From positions 55,686 to 119,685 of the forward strand of contig CAZKAP010000002.1 of the NCBI GenBank assembly GCA_964550895.1: 64,000 nt of DNA, read 5' to 3'. Source of the DNA: CAZKAP01 sp964550895. Its GTDB lineage: Bacteria; Bacteroidota; Bacteroidia; Flavobacteriales; Flavobacteriaceae. The notes below the pieces were generated by a model, which worked only from the letters and a program-made list of their open reading frames with translations, was not told the DNA's origin and did not search any database. This document shows positions 18,253-28,154 of this stretch, piece after piece; position 1 is the first letter of the stretch; every line of letters starts with the position of its first letter. The translations under genes and the position numbers were made by a program.

Positions 18253-19577
18253 TCGCACCATTCAATTGATAGTATTTGTCGGGTACTTTCGGTTACCCGA
18301 AACCTGTGATCGGCCCGGTATCCGATCACCCAAACGAGCCGGTTCCCCGTTCCGAGAACGTAAACTTGGGATCTTTCTGTATACGGAACGCCTTCGTCTT
18401 TCAGGTATTTGTATACCGTTTTCCGGCCTTCCATGCCCAGGGGCTGAAAATAGTCGCCTTTGTCGTATTTCCTTACCCAGAGCGGGAATTCTATGGTCTC
18501 CCGGTCGATGTAAAGCATCCGTTTCGAGTGGGGCCCCATAGTCTTCAGGTCTTTCTTCACCAGGTATACGGGAGACTCGATCACATCGGTATCTTCCTGC
18601 CAAAGCGTCTTCTTCTCACGGACCGGGTCTTCGATGGTCTGCCTGGGGCCGAGCAAGAGGCTATCCCTTTCCTTAACAAGGGTGTATTCATTGGATATCA
18701 AATGCTTACCTGTTTCTCCTTCCATGAGTTCTTCTACCTGATCGGGATGGTCGAAACCGAAGGGGTGTAACCATTCGTACAGCAAAAAACTGCGGGATTC
18801 ATTCCTTGGGATTTTATCCGGATGAAGAATCCAGGAACCTTCCCGGGGTTCCCACACCCCACTTTTCCGACTTTCGACTTCGGCCTCCTGCCAGTCGAGC
18901 GCCTGTCGAAGTCGCTCCATGGTCAGGGCAAATCGCTGCCAGAATTCGGGGTGCAGCGAAGCCAGTGGAGGCACGACCTGGTTGCGAATAAAATTTCGCG
19001 TATACCGGTCTTCCCGGTTGGATGAATCTTCGCTCCAATTCAATGCATTTTTCTCGGCGTACTCCAGCAGCTGGCTTCGCGTGGCAAACAGCAGCGGACG
19101 CCTGTATATTCCCCTGCGAAGTGGGATACCCGTCATACCCCTGAGTCCGGTACCCCTACTCAGGTTTATCAACAGCGTTTCCAGCGAATCCTGCAGGTGG
19201 TGGGCGGTCAGCACATAGTCCAGTTCCCACTCCTCTTTCCAGTGCTCGAATTGCCTGTACCGGTATGTCCGGGCCTGCATCTGCAGTGAGCCCTGCAAGT
19301 GCGATAGTCCTTCTCGACCCCCGACCCGGACCACCATCACCCGGCACCCGAGTGATTCACCCAGGCTACGGACCTGCACCTCATCACCGTCACTTTCCAA
19401 TCCACGGAGGCCATAATTGATGTGGAGCAGGATGATCTCCCACTGAAACGCCGAACACAGGTGAGCGAGTACCGTACTGTCCAGCCCTCCGCTGCAAGCC
19501 ACGCCCAACCGGGCACGGTTCAGTTCCGGAAGATGTTCACGGACGTAATGGTCGAATTGAGTATACAGGTCGGACAT
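18249..19577 (-). CDS. tilS: tRNA(Ile)-lysidine synthetase
   Basis: Modifies C34 of the CAU-anticodon isoleucine tRNA to lysidine using ATP and lysine, an essential step for reading AUA codons. The N-type ATP pyrophosphatase PP-loop SGGLDSTVLAHL is near the N-terminus, with NYGLRG, LTAHHLQDSLETLLINLSRG and MTGIPLRRG typical of TilS. The C-terminal domain ends with VWVIGYRADHRFRVTE, also typical. The frame extends to 19616, but MSDLYTQFDHYVREHL at 19577 matches the usual TilS start. It heads a three-gene unit with dsbD and the acylase through ATGA overlaps. Confidence 0.93.
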   Translation of the reverse strand: MSDLYTQFDHYVREHLPELNRARLGVACSGGLDSTVLAHLCSAFQWEIILLHINYGLRGLESDGDEVQVRSLGESLGCRVMVVRVGGREGLSHLQGSLQMQARTYRYRQFEHWKEEWELDYVLTAHHLQDSLETLLINLSRGTGLRGMTGIPLRRGIYRRPLLFATRSQLLEYAEKNALNWSEDSSNREDRYTRNFIRNQVVPPLASLHPEFWQRFALTMERLRQALDWQEAEVESRKSGVWEPREGSWILHPDKIPRNESRSFLLYEWLHPFGFDHPDQVEELMEGETGKHLISNEYTLVKERDSLLLGPRQTIEDPVREKKTLWQEDTDVIESPVYLVKKDLKTMGPHSKRMLYIDRETIEFPLWVRKYDKGDYFQPLGMEGRKTVYKYLKDEGVPYTERSQVYVLGTGNRLVWVIGYRADHRFRVTESTRQILSIEWCE

Positions 19578-19711
19578 AAATCTACACGAGGGATTCCCAG
19601 TGGCATACCGCATCACGAATCCCGCTTATTCGGAACTGTAGGGGCCAGGAGCAAAAATAATTATTAGGTATCATATGGGGTATCGCATATTTTTGGCCCA
19701 ATCCTCTGAAC

Positions 19712-20848
19712 ATGGCAAATCAGCGGTTATACTTCATTGATGCCTTAAGGGCATGGGCTATACTGATGATGCTTCAGGGGCATTTCGTCGACGTCCTGCT
19801 GGCGGATAACCATCGCATACCCGGAAACTTCTGGTACGAAACCTGGAAGTTCTTCAGGGGCATCACTGCTCCGGTATTCTTCACGATCTCCGGCTTTATT
19901 ATCGTATACCTGCTGGAGTCCAAGTCGGGTCGTATTATTCGGAATCCCCGCATCGGCAAAGGAATCCGGCGGGGTGTTCAACTATTGGTTATCGGCTACC
20001 TCCTGCGTCTTTACGTGCCCGGTCTACTCCTCGGCAAACTGTATCCCTCATTCTTTTATGTGGACGTACTGCACTGCATTGGTCTCTCGCTTATAGCACT
20101 GATCGGCATTTATATATTCAGCCTCCCACTGGGCAGATCATTTAACTTCTGGCTACTTTTTGTAGTTGCTACCCTAATCTTTCTGACCGAGCCCCTTTAC
20201 GACGGGCAGGAATACCCCGAATGGCCGGTCTGGCTGGCCAACTACGTTACCCAGGCCTACGGTTCTGTATTTGCCGTGATCCCCTGGGTGGGTTACTCAT
20301 TTTATGGCGGAGGTATGGCACTGGTGTTTTTAAAATACATGCACCGTCCGCAGTTCTTTCGCCGGGCAATGGCGACATGCGCCCTAGCGGGTTTGGGCCT
20401 GATCTTTGTCTCCAGCCCGCTCTTCGAAGCCCTGCATCAAACCGGCGCGGGTACATTTCTGTTTGGAGCACAGGGGAGGGACTTGTTTCTTAAGGTTATG
20501 GAGAATAATTACCTCTTCATCCGGCTTGGCCACGTTCTGATCACTCTAACCGTCTTTATCGGCCTCAGGGGATACCTGACTCATAAGCTTTGGGTGGAGA
20601 TCGGGCAGAGCACGTTGAATATCTACATCGTCCACTTTATAGTGCTTTACGGCAGCTTTACCGGCTTTTCGCTCTACCGCACATTTTACCGAAGCCTGGA
20701 TATCGGCCTGATGCTGCCCGCAGTTTTGGCATTTATGTGGGTATGCGTTTATCTCGCACTGCTTTACAAACGGTTTAAAGAAAAGGGATATACTCCCCAT
20801 TGGCTCCTTTCGCGACTAAGGAAACTATGGGATAAAATCAAGGATTGA
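19712..20848 (+). CDS. Polytopic membrane acyltransferase (DUF1624/HGSNAT-like or acyltransferase-3-like)
   Basis: A 378-residue integral inner-membrane protein with about ten hydrophobic segments. The N-terminus, RLYFIDALRAWAILMMLQGH, has the conserved Asp-Arg and a membrane His seen in heparan-alpha-glucosaminide N-acetyltransferase-like and acyltransferase-3 proteins. These move acyl groups onto cell-surface glycans or lipids. FRGITAPVFFTISGF follows in the second to third segments. The substrate cannot be inferred. It is divergent from tilS (about 130 bases between starts) and converges with lpdA. A related but truncated DUF1624 gene lies at 61.1 kb. Confidence 0.75.
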   Translation: MANQRLYFIDALRAWAILMMLQGHFVDVLLADNHRIPGNFWYETWKFFRGITAPVFFTISGFIIVYLLESKSGRIIRNPRIGKGIRRGVQLLVIGYLLRLYVPGLLLGKLYPSFFYVDVLHCIGLSLIALIGIYIFSLPLGRSFNFWLLFVVATLIFLTEPLYDGQEYPEWPVWLANYVTQAYGSVFAVIPWVGYSFYGGGMALVFLKYMHRPQFFRRAMATCALAGLGLIFVSSPLFEALHQTGAGTFLFGAQGRDLFLKVMENNYLFIRLGHVLITLTVFIGLRGYLTHKLWVEIGQSTLNIYIVHFIVLYGSFTGFSLYRTFYRSLDIGLMLPAVLAFMWVCVYLALLYKRFKEKGYTPHWLLSRLRKLWDKIKD

Positions 20849-20872
20849 TCCATCACCCCCACCGGGTTTTCG

Positions 20873-22279
20873 TCAGATATTCAGGGGGCGATTGTCCGTG
20901 GCGGCCAGGGCTGCCTCCTTTACGGCTTCGGCATATGTGGGATGCGCGTGGCTCATTCGGGCAAGATCCTCTGCGGATGCCCGGAACTCCATGGCGGTCA
21001 CTGCCTCTGCGATCAGGTCGGCTACCCTGGGTCCGACCATGTGAACCCCAAGGATTTCGTCCGTCGTTTTATCGGCCAGGATCTTGATAAACCCATCCAG
21101 GTCCATACTCGCCCGGGCACGCGCCAACGCCCTCATAGGAAATTGACCCGACTTATAGGCCCGTCCGCTTTCCTTGAGTTCCTCCTCGGTTTTTCCCACC
21201 GAAGCCACCTCCGGCCAGGTGTAAACCACATTGGGTATCAGGTTGTAATCGATATGGGGCTTCTGTCCTGCCAGGTACTCCGCGACTACGACCCCTTCTT
21301 CTTCTGCCTTGTGGGCCAGCATCGCACCCCGAATGACGTCCCCTATGGCGTAGATATGGGCAACCTCGGTTTGCAACTGATCGTTCACCGGTATCCTGCC
21401 CCGCTCGTCTGTGGATAGGCCGGCCTCCTCCAGGCCGAGTCCCTGGGTATACGGTCTTCGACCTACCGATACCAGGCAGTAGTCCCCCTCGAAACTGACC
21501 TCCTTGCCCTTCTTGTCATCGGCAATCACACGGATGGAATCCGATGTCTTTTCCAGGGCCTTGACCTTATGGGACAGGAAAAACTTCACACCCTGCTTCT
21601 TCATGGACTTCATGAGTTCCTTCGAACACGCGCTGTCCATGCTCGGTATAATGCGATCCATATACTCCACCACGCTCACTTCAGAACCCAGCCGTCGGTA
21701 TACCTGCCCGAGTTCGAGCCCGATCACTCCCCCTCCGATGATCACCAGATGATCCGGGATTTCCTTGAGTTCGAGGGCCTCCGTACTGCTGATTACCCGT
21801 TCGCCGTCAAGTTCAATAAAAGGCAGGGTGCCCGGCTCCGAACCGGTTGCAATGATGAAGTTTTTGGCGCCCAGCCTGATGGTCTCCCCATCTACCTTTT
21901 CGATCTGAACCTCATTAGGGCTGACAAAGCTTCCCCAGCCATTATAAACCTGTATGTCATTCTTGTCCATGAGGAACTGTACGCCCTTGGTGGTCTGATC
22001 CACTACCGATTGCTTACGGTCGATCATCTGACCGAAATTGACCTCGATCCCACCCTGTATATCGATGCCGTGCTCTTTGAAGTTCTTGAGGGCCTCCTCG
22101 TAATGGTGAGAGGAGTCCAATAGTGCCTTGGAAGGAACGCAACCCACATTCAGGCAAGTCCCGCCCAGGGTGGTTCGCTTTTCAATAATGGCCGTTTTCA
22201 TGCCCAACTGGGCGCATCTAATGGCAGCTATATATCCTCCGGGTCCGGACCCGATCACTATTACATCCAGGGAATCCAT
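20873..22279 (-). CDS. lpdA: Dihydrolipoyl dehydrogenase (E3)
   Basis: FAD-dependent E3 subunit that reoxidises dihydrolipoamide in pyruvate and 2-oxoglutarate dehydrogenase and in the glycine cleavage system. The 468 residues are the family length. The FAD Rossmann motif is VIGSGPGGYIAAIRCAQLG, and the redox disulfide lies in GGTCLNVGCVPSK. The NAD motif is VIIGGGVIGLELGQVYRRLG. The C-terminal dimer interface carries the catalytic His-Glu pair in HAHPTYAEAVKEA. No E1 or E2 gene is adjacent, so it probably serves several complexes. Nothing unusual was seen. Confidence 0.96.
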   Translation of the reverse strand: MDSLDVIVIGSGPGGYIAAIRCAQLGMKTAIIEKRTTLGGTCLNVGCVPSKALLDSSHHYEEALKNFKEHGIDIQGGIEVNFGQMIDRKQSVVDQTTKGVQFLMDKNDIQVYNGWGSFVSPNEVQIEKVDGETIRLGAKNFIIATGSEPGTLPFIELDGERVISSTEALELKEIPDHLVIIGGGVIGLELGQVYRRLGSEVSVVEYMDRIIPSMDSACSKELMKSMKKQGVKFFLSHKVKALEKTSDSIRVIADDKKGKEVSFEGDYCLVSVGRRPYTQGLGLEEAGLSTDERGRIPVNDQLQTEVAHIYAIGDVIRGAMLAHKAEEEGVVVAEYLAGQKPHIDYNLIPNVVYTWPEVASVGKTEEELKESGRAYKSGQFPMRALARARASMDLDGFIKILADKTTDEILGVHMVGPRVADLIAEAVTAMEFRASAEDLARMSHAHPTYAEAVKEAALAATDNRPLNI

Positions 22280-22437
22280 AATGTTGAATTAGGCCCTAAA
22301 ATTAAGACTAAAATCCGAGAGCCTACGCGCCCACAACTGCGATTTAAAGGACCCGTTTGCCCTCGCATCGACCCGCTCGGCCCTCCCATTAACCAACAAA
22401 TACTTAATTTAAGCGTTTTTGGCCGGTACATAAGCAT

Positions 22438-23898
22438 ATGAATACTACGACACCCAAGCAAGAAGAAGAGGTAAAACTGAGTCTGGGAGAGGCGCTGATC
22501 CCGGTTGTCGGACTGGTGCTGCTGCTCGCGTTGAACGTGTTTGTTTTCGGAGACGATGCCCTTAGCGGATCCAATCAGTTTATACTCCTGATCGGCGGTG
22601 CTATTGCTGCCGTCATAGGCTTCCGCAGGCACATTCCGTACGAAGACATGCTGGAGTCGGTCTCGCGAAATGTAAAGTCCACCACCTCCGCCCTGCTTAT
22701 ACTCCTCATGGTCGGGGCACTGTCCGGAACCTGGCTGCTCAGCGGGGTTATTCCGGCCCTGATTTATTACGGAATACAAGTACTTCACCCGAACATATTT
22801 CTAGCGGCCTGTGTACTGATATGCATCGTCATATCCCTTTCGACAGGCAGCAGCTGGACCACCTCCGCCACCGTAGGTATTGCCCTGGTGGGCATAGCGG
22901 AAGCCCTGGACATACACACAGGCATGACGGCAGGCGCCATACTCTCGGGGGCCTACTTCGGAGACAAGATGTCCCCCCTAAGCGACACCACGAATCTGGC
23001 ACCTGCCATGAGCGGCTCGGACCTCTTTACCCACATCAGGTATATGACCATTACCACAGTCCCGTCCATTGTAATTACCCTTCTGTTTTTCCTCATTATG
23101 GGCTTTGTCGGTTCGGGAGGCGGCCAGTCCGCTGAGATATCCTTGCTGAAGGAATCCATATCGTCGGTGTTCTGGATCAGCCCCTGGCTGTTCCTGGTAC
23201 CGGCCGTCGTTGTGGTCCTGATCGTCCGGAAGACTCCCCCGCTGGTTGCCCTGCTGGCCGGCACCCTCCTGGGTGCCCTGTTCGCCCTGATTTTTCAGCC
23301 TGAACTGGTGCAGCACGTCAGTGGCCTGGAATCCGGGGACTGGAAATCTGCCTACATGGGTGTTATGAACGCCATTACGGTGGACATTTCCATACCGACC
23401 GACTCGGCGGTATTGAACGAACTTTTTAATTCCGGGGGGATGAAGGGGATGCTCGGCACCATCTGGCTTATCATCTGTGCCATGGTCTTTGGAGGCGTCA
23501 TGGAAGGAATCGGAGCCCTGCAGCGGATCACCCAGTCGCTGCTTAAACTGGCTACCACCACCTTCGGCCTTTTCGCCAGTACGGTCGGGAGTTGTATTGC
23601 ATTGAACCTGACCGCCTCCGATCAGTATCTGGCGCTCGTCGTTCCGGGCAAGATGTTCTCCAAGGCCTTCGAAGATCGCGGACTGGCACCGGAGAACCTG
23701 AGCCGTACCCTGGAGGACTCGGGCACGGTTACTTCCGCATTGGTACCCTGGAACACCTGTGGGGCTTATCACGCGAGTGTATTACAGGTCTCCTGGGAAT
23801 CCTATGTGGGCTATGCCGTTTTTAACTGGATTAGCCCGTTTACCACCCTTTTTGTGGCGGCTATCGGTTATAAAATCCGAAGGCTGGCCGGAAGGTGA
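22438..23898 (+). CDS. nhaC: Na+/H+ antiporter, NhaC family
   Basis: A 486-residue inner-membrane protein with about eleven hydrophobic segments, of the NhaC/ArsB superfamily. Such proteins exchange Na+ for H+, and in some cases malate and lactate with Na+. Typical NhaC signatures are STGSSWTTSATVGIALVG, GAYFGDKMSPLSDTTNLA and DSGTVTSALVPWNTCG. The start at 22438 is followed by a short charged cytoplasmic tail (MNTTTPKQEEEVK) before the first membrane segment. It is divergent from lpdA, with about 160 bases between them. The exact substrate pair is not predictable. Confidence 0.9.
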   Translation: MNTTTPKQEEEVKLSLGEALIPVVGLVLLLALNVFVFGDDALSGSNQFILLIGGAIAAVIGFRRHIPYEDMLESVSRNVKSTTSALLILLMVGALSGTWLLSGVIPALIYYGIQVLHPNIFLAACVLICIVISLSTGSSWTTSATVGIALVGIAEALDIHTGMTAGAILSGAYFGDKMSPLSDTTNLAPAMSGSDLFTHIRYMTITTVPSIVITLLFFLIMGFVGSGGGQSAEISLLKESISSVFWISPWLFLVPAVVVVLIVRKTPPLVALLAGTLLGALFALIFQPELVQHVSGLESGDWKSAYMGVMNAITVDISIPTDSAVLNELFNSGGMKGMLGTIWLIICAMVFGGVMEGIGALQRITQSLLKLATTTFGLFASTVGSCIALNLTASDQYLALVVPGKMFSKAFEDRGLAPENLSRTLEDSGTVTSALVPWNTCGAYHASVLQVSWESYVGYAVFNWISPFTTLFVAAIGYKIRRLAGR

Positions 23899-23991
23899 CC
23901 CCTGGTCTTCGATGAGTTGTCGGTGTGGCATTACCCGGCAATATGTGTAATTTCGCACCCTGAACAACATTCATATTTTAAAAACGTAATC

Positions 23992-24498
23992 ATGGCAAAA
24001 ATCACCCTGGGAGGTAATCCCGTACATACCATAGGCGAACTTCCCGCCGCCGGAAGCAGAATCCCGGAATTTGAACTGGTCGCCAACGATCTTAGTACAA
24101 AGACCCAGGACGACTTCAAGGGAAAGCGATGTGTTTTTAACGTTTTTCCCAGCATCGACACTGGAACCTGTGCACAGTCCGTTCGGACCTTTAACCAAAA
24201 GGCGGCTTCACTCGACAATACCGTCGTGCTTTGTGTTTCCAAAGACCTGCCTTTCGCACAGGCCCGCTTTTGTGCCGCCGAAGGCATAGAAAATGCAATT
24301 ACCCTTTCCGACTTCCGTACGGGGTCGTTTGGCCGGGATTTCCAGCTTGAACTCACCGATGGACCACTCCAGGGGCTGCATTCCAGGGCCGTTGTGGTCA
24401 CGGATGCCGAAGGGACAGTGCTGTATTCAGAACAAGTTCCCGAAATTGCGGACGAACCCAATTACCAGGCGGCCCTGAACGCATTGGGCAATGCCTGA
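23992..24498 (+). CDS. tpx: Thiol peroxidase (atypical 2-Cys peroxiredoxin)
   Basis: Reduces hydrogen peroxide and alkyl hydroperoxides using thioredoxin. The chosen ATG gives MAKITLGGNPVHTIGELP, the usual Tpx N-terminus, and 168 residues, the family length; the frame could extend 25 codons upstream with no family resemblance. The peroxidatic Cys is in SIDTGTCAQSVRTFN, with Thr two residues before it. The resolving Cys is in AQARFCAAEG. The end of the gene overlaps the dgkA start by 8 bases, so the two are co-translated at the junction. Confidence 0.95.
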   Translation: MAKITLGGNPVHTIGELPAAGSRIPEFELVANDLSTKTQDDFKGKRCVFNVFPSIDTGTCAQSVRTFNQKAASLDNTVVLCVSKDLPFAQARFCAAEGIENAITLSDFRTGSFGRDFQLELTDGPLQGLHSRAVVVTDAEGTVLYSEQVPEIADEPNYQAALNALGNA

Positions 24499-24856
24499 CC
24501 CTAACGATTTTGTCAGGGGCCGGCTGCACAGTTTTAGATACGCCTTTAGAGGACTACTGCTGCTGATCCGGACCGAGAAGAACTTTCAGGTTCACATACT
24601 GGCCCTGCTGGTGATCTCGGTTGCGGGCTTTGTTTTCGAAATCTCGAAGATCGAATGGTGCCTGCAACTCCTGGTCGCGGCCCTGGTGATCGTAACGGAG
24701 ATTGCCAATACGGCCCTGGAAAAACTATGTGACTACGTGCAGCCCGATAAGGACAAGCGTATCGGAATCATTAAGGATATCGCCGCTGCAGGGGTCCTCT
24801 GGGCCGCTTTAACGGCCCTGTTTATCGCAGGCCTCATTTACATACCCAAATTCTGA
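24491..24856 (+). CDS. dgkA: Diacylglycerol/undecaprenol kinase (DgkA family)
   Basis: A small trimeric membrane kinase of 121 residues that phosphorylates diacylglycerol or undecaprenol. It recycles lipids released during periplasmic glycan synthesis. The catalytic EIANTALEKLCDYV segment matches the family ExxNTAxE motif, and three membrane segments surround it. FRYAFRGLLLLIRTEKNFQVH near the N-terminus is typical. The ATG lies within the last codons of tpx, giving an 8-base overlap. Gram-positive-type undecaprenol kinase and DgkA cannot be separated reliably by eye. Confidence 0.9.
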   Translation: MPDPNDFVRGRLHSFRYAFRGLLLLIRTEKNFQVHILALLVISVAGFVFEISKIEWCLQLLVAALVIVTEIANTALEKLCDYVQPDKDKRIGIIKDIAAAGVLWAALTALFIAGLIYIPKF

Positions 24857-24910
24857 CCGGCCGCAAGCCACATGAATTTGTAATTTTATCCGGACGACTC
24901 GAATCTGACT

Positions 24911-27403
24911 ATGGCGAAACGCAAATCGACAACCACAAGTCGCAAGCGCACTGCGGTTAAGCGCAGGACGAAAAAGGAGAGACAGGCCCAGAATAAAATA
25001 TTCTTCGGAGGCGTCTTCTTCATCGTCAGCCTCACCTTATTGCTTTCATTCGTATCCTTTTACCAGACCTGGAAAAACGACCAGAGCGAACTGGCAGACT
25101 GGAGCCGTGACAATGACAGTACGCAGAACATCCTGGGTACCGTGGGCAATCAGCTCAGTTATTTCTTCCTGTACGACGGGCTCGGACTGGCGAGTATTGT
25201 CTTTCCTATACTCTTCGCCTTAACCAGTTTTATACTGTTTTTCGACCTGTCGACCCGGCGGCTTTTGGCGCGCTGGGCCAATGGGATCTTTATCGCCATC
25301 TGGCTCTCGGTGGCTGCCGGCTTCTTTGCCGAGGAGCATCCCCTATGGGGAGGCGCCATAGGTTTTGAGATCAATGATTTCATCTCCGATTACAGTGGGA
25401 AGGCAGGGGTCATTCTGCTGCTATCCCTGCTCGCTATCTGGGGCGTCAGCCGCTGGTTTCATCTCAGTCCCGGGAAGTATTATTCCACGGCGCTAGATGC
25501 CTTGGGCTACACCGGGAGTCAGGTATCGAGACTGGCGGATGCGCTCACCCAATGGTTTACGCGTCAGGCCGATTATCTGAAGGGGCTTAAGATTCGCCTG
25601 CGGGACGAAACGTCTCATAGGCGCAGGACCTCAGAGGAGCGATATACCCGTGGGGGTTCAGAGGCCGCCGAGGAGGTATCCGCTGCCTCCGACCAAAAGG
25701 AAGAGATCGAATTGTTTCCCAAGGTTTCGGAAAGCTACACGCACAAGAAGGATATTCCTCATCTGGAAAAGGAGGATGAAGAACCGAAACAGGCCGAGGG
25801 TAACTCTGTCAGCTTTGAAGTGGAAGATTTCTCCCACGAGGAGGAACAACCCGTGGAGGATCTGGCCAAGAAATTGGTTGAAGAATATGGTGAATTCGAT
25901 CCCAAACTGGAACTCAGTCGCTACCAGTTCCCTCGTATCGACCTGCTGGATCTCCACGGCGGAGGCTCCAAATCCATAGCTATTAGCAAGGAAGAGTTGG
26001 AGGAGAACAAAGACCGCATCGTCGAGACCCTGAACAACTACAAGATCGGAATAGCCCAGATCAAGGCGACGATCGGTCCGACGGTAACCCTTTACGAAAT
26101 CGTTCCCGAGGCAGGGGTTCGCATTTCCAAGATCAAAAACCTAGAGGACGATATCGCCCTTTCCCTGGCTGCTTTGGGCATCCGCATCATCGCACCCATA
26201 CCGGGCAAAGGAACCATAGGTATCGAGGTTCCCAACACCAACCCTTCGATCGTTTCCATGAAAACGATGATCAGTTCCTCAAAGTTCGTCAACAATAAAA
26301 TGGAGCTGCCCATCGCTTTTGGCAAAACCATCAGTAACGAAACCTTCGTCGTAGACCTGGCCAAGATGCCCCATCTGCTTATGGCGGGTGCAACAGGCCA
26401 GGGGAAATCGGTGGGGCTTAACGCCGTAATTACTTCCCTGCTCTACAAGAAGCACCCGGCCGAGGTGAAGTTCGTTTTAGTCGATCCGAAAAAGGTGGAG
26501 CTGACACTCTACAACAAGATCGAACGCCATTTTCTGGCCAAACTCCCAGATAGCGAAGACGCCATAATCACCGACACCAAGAAGGTCGTTAACACCCTGA
26601 ATTCCCTTTGTGTGGAGATGGACAACCGGTACGAACTGCTCAAAACGGCCATGGTGCGAAATATTAAGGAGTACAACACCAAATTTGTAGCCCGGCAACT
26701 GAATCCAAACGAAGGACACCGCTACCTTCCCTATGTGATCCTCATTATAGACGAATTCGCCGACCTGATCATGACGGCCGGGAAGGAAATCGAGGCGCCC
26801 ATAGCACGGCTGACCCAACTGGCCCGGGCCATCGGTATTCACCTCATTATTGCCACTCAGCGACCATCGGTCAATGTAATCACCGGCATCATCAAGGCTA
26901 ATTTCCCTGCGCGTATTGCCTTCAGGGTTACTTCCAAGATCGATTCGAGGACCATACTCGATACCCAGGGCGCCGAACAGCTGATTGGTCGTGGGGATAT
27001 GCTATTTACCCAGGGCAATGACCTGACCCGTTTGCAATGCGCCTTCGTCGATACACCCGAAATCGCCCGGATCACGGAATACATCGGAAGTCAGAAGGCG
27101 TATCCCGATGCACACATGCTGCCCGAGGTCGAGGATGATTTTTCTGGCACAGGAGTTGATAATAATCCCGAGGAACGGGATTCCAAGTTCCGGGAGGCCG
27201 CCGAGGTAGTAGTCAGCGCACAACAGGGTTCTGCATCGCTGATACAGAGAAAGCTCAAGCTGGGTTACAACCGGGCAGGCAGGATTATCGATCAGCTCGA
27301 AGCCGCTGGCATCGTTGGCCCTTTCGAGGGAAGCAAGGCCCGACAGGTACTGATCTCCGATTTGATTGCCCTGGAACAGTTCTTTAAAGACGAAACTATT
27401 TAG
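24911..27403 (+). CDS. ftsK: DNA translocase FtsK/SpoIIIE
   Basis: An inner-membrane-anchored motor that pumps chromosomal DNA at the division septum and activates XerCD at dif. The 830 residues contain a basic N-terminus, four membrane segments within about residues 30-190, and a shorter acidic linker than in E. coli, to about residue 330. The RecA-like alpha/beta motor has Walker A GATGQGKSVGLNAV, Walker B VILIIDEFADLIM and IIATQRPSVNVITG. A gamma winged-helix DNA-orienting domain follows at about 765-830 (QRKLKLGYNRAGRIIDQLE). TAATTTTA, close to a -7 box, lies about 30 bases upstream. lolA follows after 4 bases. Confidence 0.96.
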   Translation: MAKRKSTTTSRKRTAVKRRTKKERQAQNKIFFGGVFFIVSLTLLLSFVSFYQTWKNDQSELADWSRDNDSTQNILGTVGNQLSYFFLYDGLGLASIVFPILFALTSFILFFDLSTRRLLARWANGIFIAIWLSVAAGFFAEEHPLWGGAIGFEINDFISDYSGKAGVILLLSLLAIWGVSRWFHLSPGKYYSTALDALGYTGSQVSRLADALTQWFTRQADYLKGLKIRLRDETSHRRRTSEERYTRGGSEAAEEVSAASDQKEEIELFPKVSESYTHKKDIPHLEKEDEEPKQAEGNSVSFEVEDFSHEEEQPVEDLAKKLVEEYGEFDPKLELSRYQFPRIDLLDLHGGGSKSIAISKEELEENKDRIVETLNNYKIGIAQIKATIGPTVTLYEIVPEAGVRISKIKNLEDDIALSLAALGIRIIAPIPGKGTIGIEVPNTNPSIVSMKTMISSSKFVNNKMELPIAFGKTISNETFVVDLAKMPHLLMAGATGQGKSVGLNAVITSLLYKKHPAEVKFVLVDPKKVELTLYNKIERHFLAKLPDSEDAIITDTKKVVNTLNSLCVEMDNRYELLKTAMVRNIKEYNTKFVARQLNPNEGHRYLPYVILIIDEFADLIMTAGKEIEAPIARLTQLARAIGIHLIIATQRPSVNVITGIIKANFPARIAFRVTSKIDSRTILDTQGAEQLIGRGDMLFTQGNDLTRLQCAFVDTPEIARITEYIGSQKAYPDAHMLPEVEDDFSGTGVDNNPEERDSKFREAAEVVVSAQQGSASLIQRKLKLGYNRAGRIIDQLEAAGIVGPFEGSKARQVLISDLIALEQFFKDETI

Positions 27404-27407
27404 ACCT

Positions 27408-28061
27408 ATGATAACGCTAGCTTTACGTTCACTCGCCTTGTTCACGCTCCTGGCCTCCACCGCCCTACTAAGTGCCCAGTCCGATGCCCGGGCAAAGACC
27501 CTGCTCGACGAAGTCTACAACAAGATTAACGGGTACAAGAACATCAGCCTGGAATTCAAGTACGTCCTGGAAAACAAGGAGGCGGACCTCTATCAGGAAA
27601 CCAAAGGGGATATGACGGTCATGGGCGATCTATACCGAGTCGATGTATTCGGCTCGCAACAGCTCTACGACGGTGAAAAGGTGTATACTATAGTGCCCGA
27701 GAACGAGGAGGTACTGATTGAGAACATGGGGGAATCCGACGCTACCATTACCCCCTCCAAGATGCTAACCTTTTACCGGGAAGGATACGACGCCAAATGG
27801 GATATACTGCAGGACATGCAGGGACGTAAGATTCAGTTCATCAAGCTGATACCTCAGGACCCATCTTCCGACCTGAGAGACATTCTTCTGGGCGTCGATG
27901 TCACGACCAAGAACGTTTACCGGGTGATCGAACACGGTAAGGAGAATACCCAAACGACCATTACCGTGCTGTCGCTCAAGGTAAACCAGGATCTACCTTC
28001 CAATATGTTCCGCTTTAATCGCAGTAAGTACGAATCCGAGGGATACTACATAGACGAATAA
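27408..28061 (+). CDS. lolA: Outer-membrane lipoprotein carrier LolA
   Basis: A periplasmic chaperone that ferries lipoproteins from the inner to the outer membrane. The ATG at 27408 gives 217 residues with a signal peptide (MITLALRSLALFTLLAST, cleavage near LLSAQS). An in-frame upstream start would read through the ftsK end and lacks sense. The mature part has the LolA pattern: KINGYKNISLEFKYVLEN, KGDMTVMGDLYRVD, LYDGEKVYTIVPEN and SDLRDILLGVD. The gene begins four bases after ftsK, a common flavobacterial arrangement, and precedes the lptF/G-like gene. Confidence 0.88.
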   Translation: MITLALRSLALFTLLASTALLSAQSDARAKTLLDEVYNKINGYKNISLEFKYVLENKEADLYQETKGDMTVMGDLYRVDVFGSQQLYDGEKVYTIVPENEEVLIENMGESDATITPSKMLTFYREGYDAKWDILQDMQGRKIQFIKLIPQDPSSDLRDILLGVDVTTKNVYRVIEHGKENTQTTITVLSLKVNQDLPSNMFRFNRSKYESEGYYIDE

Positions 28062-28154
28062 AATCCCAAATAATTCCCAACCCCGGTTCGGTTAGCGCGG
28101 AGCTCACCGGCAGTTTGTTATTTTTACGTCCTTAAAAGCTAGTGCAAGGACCCC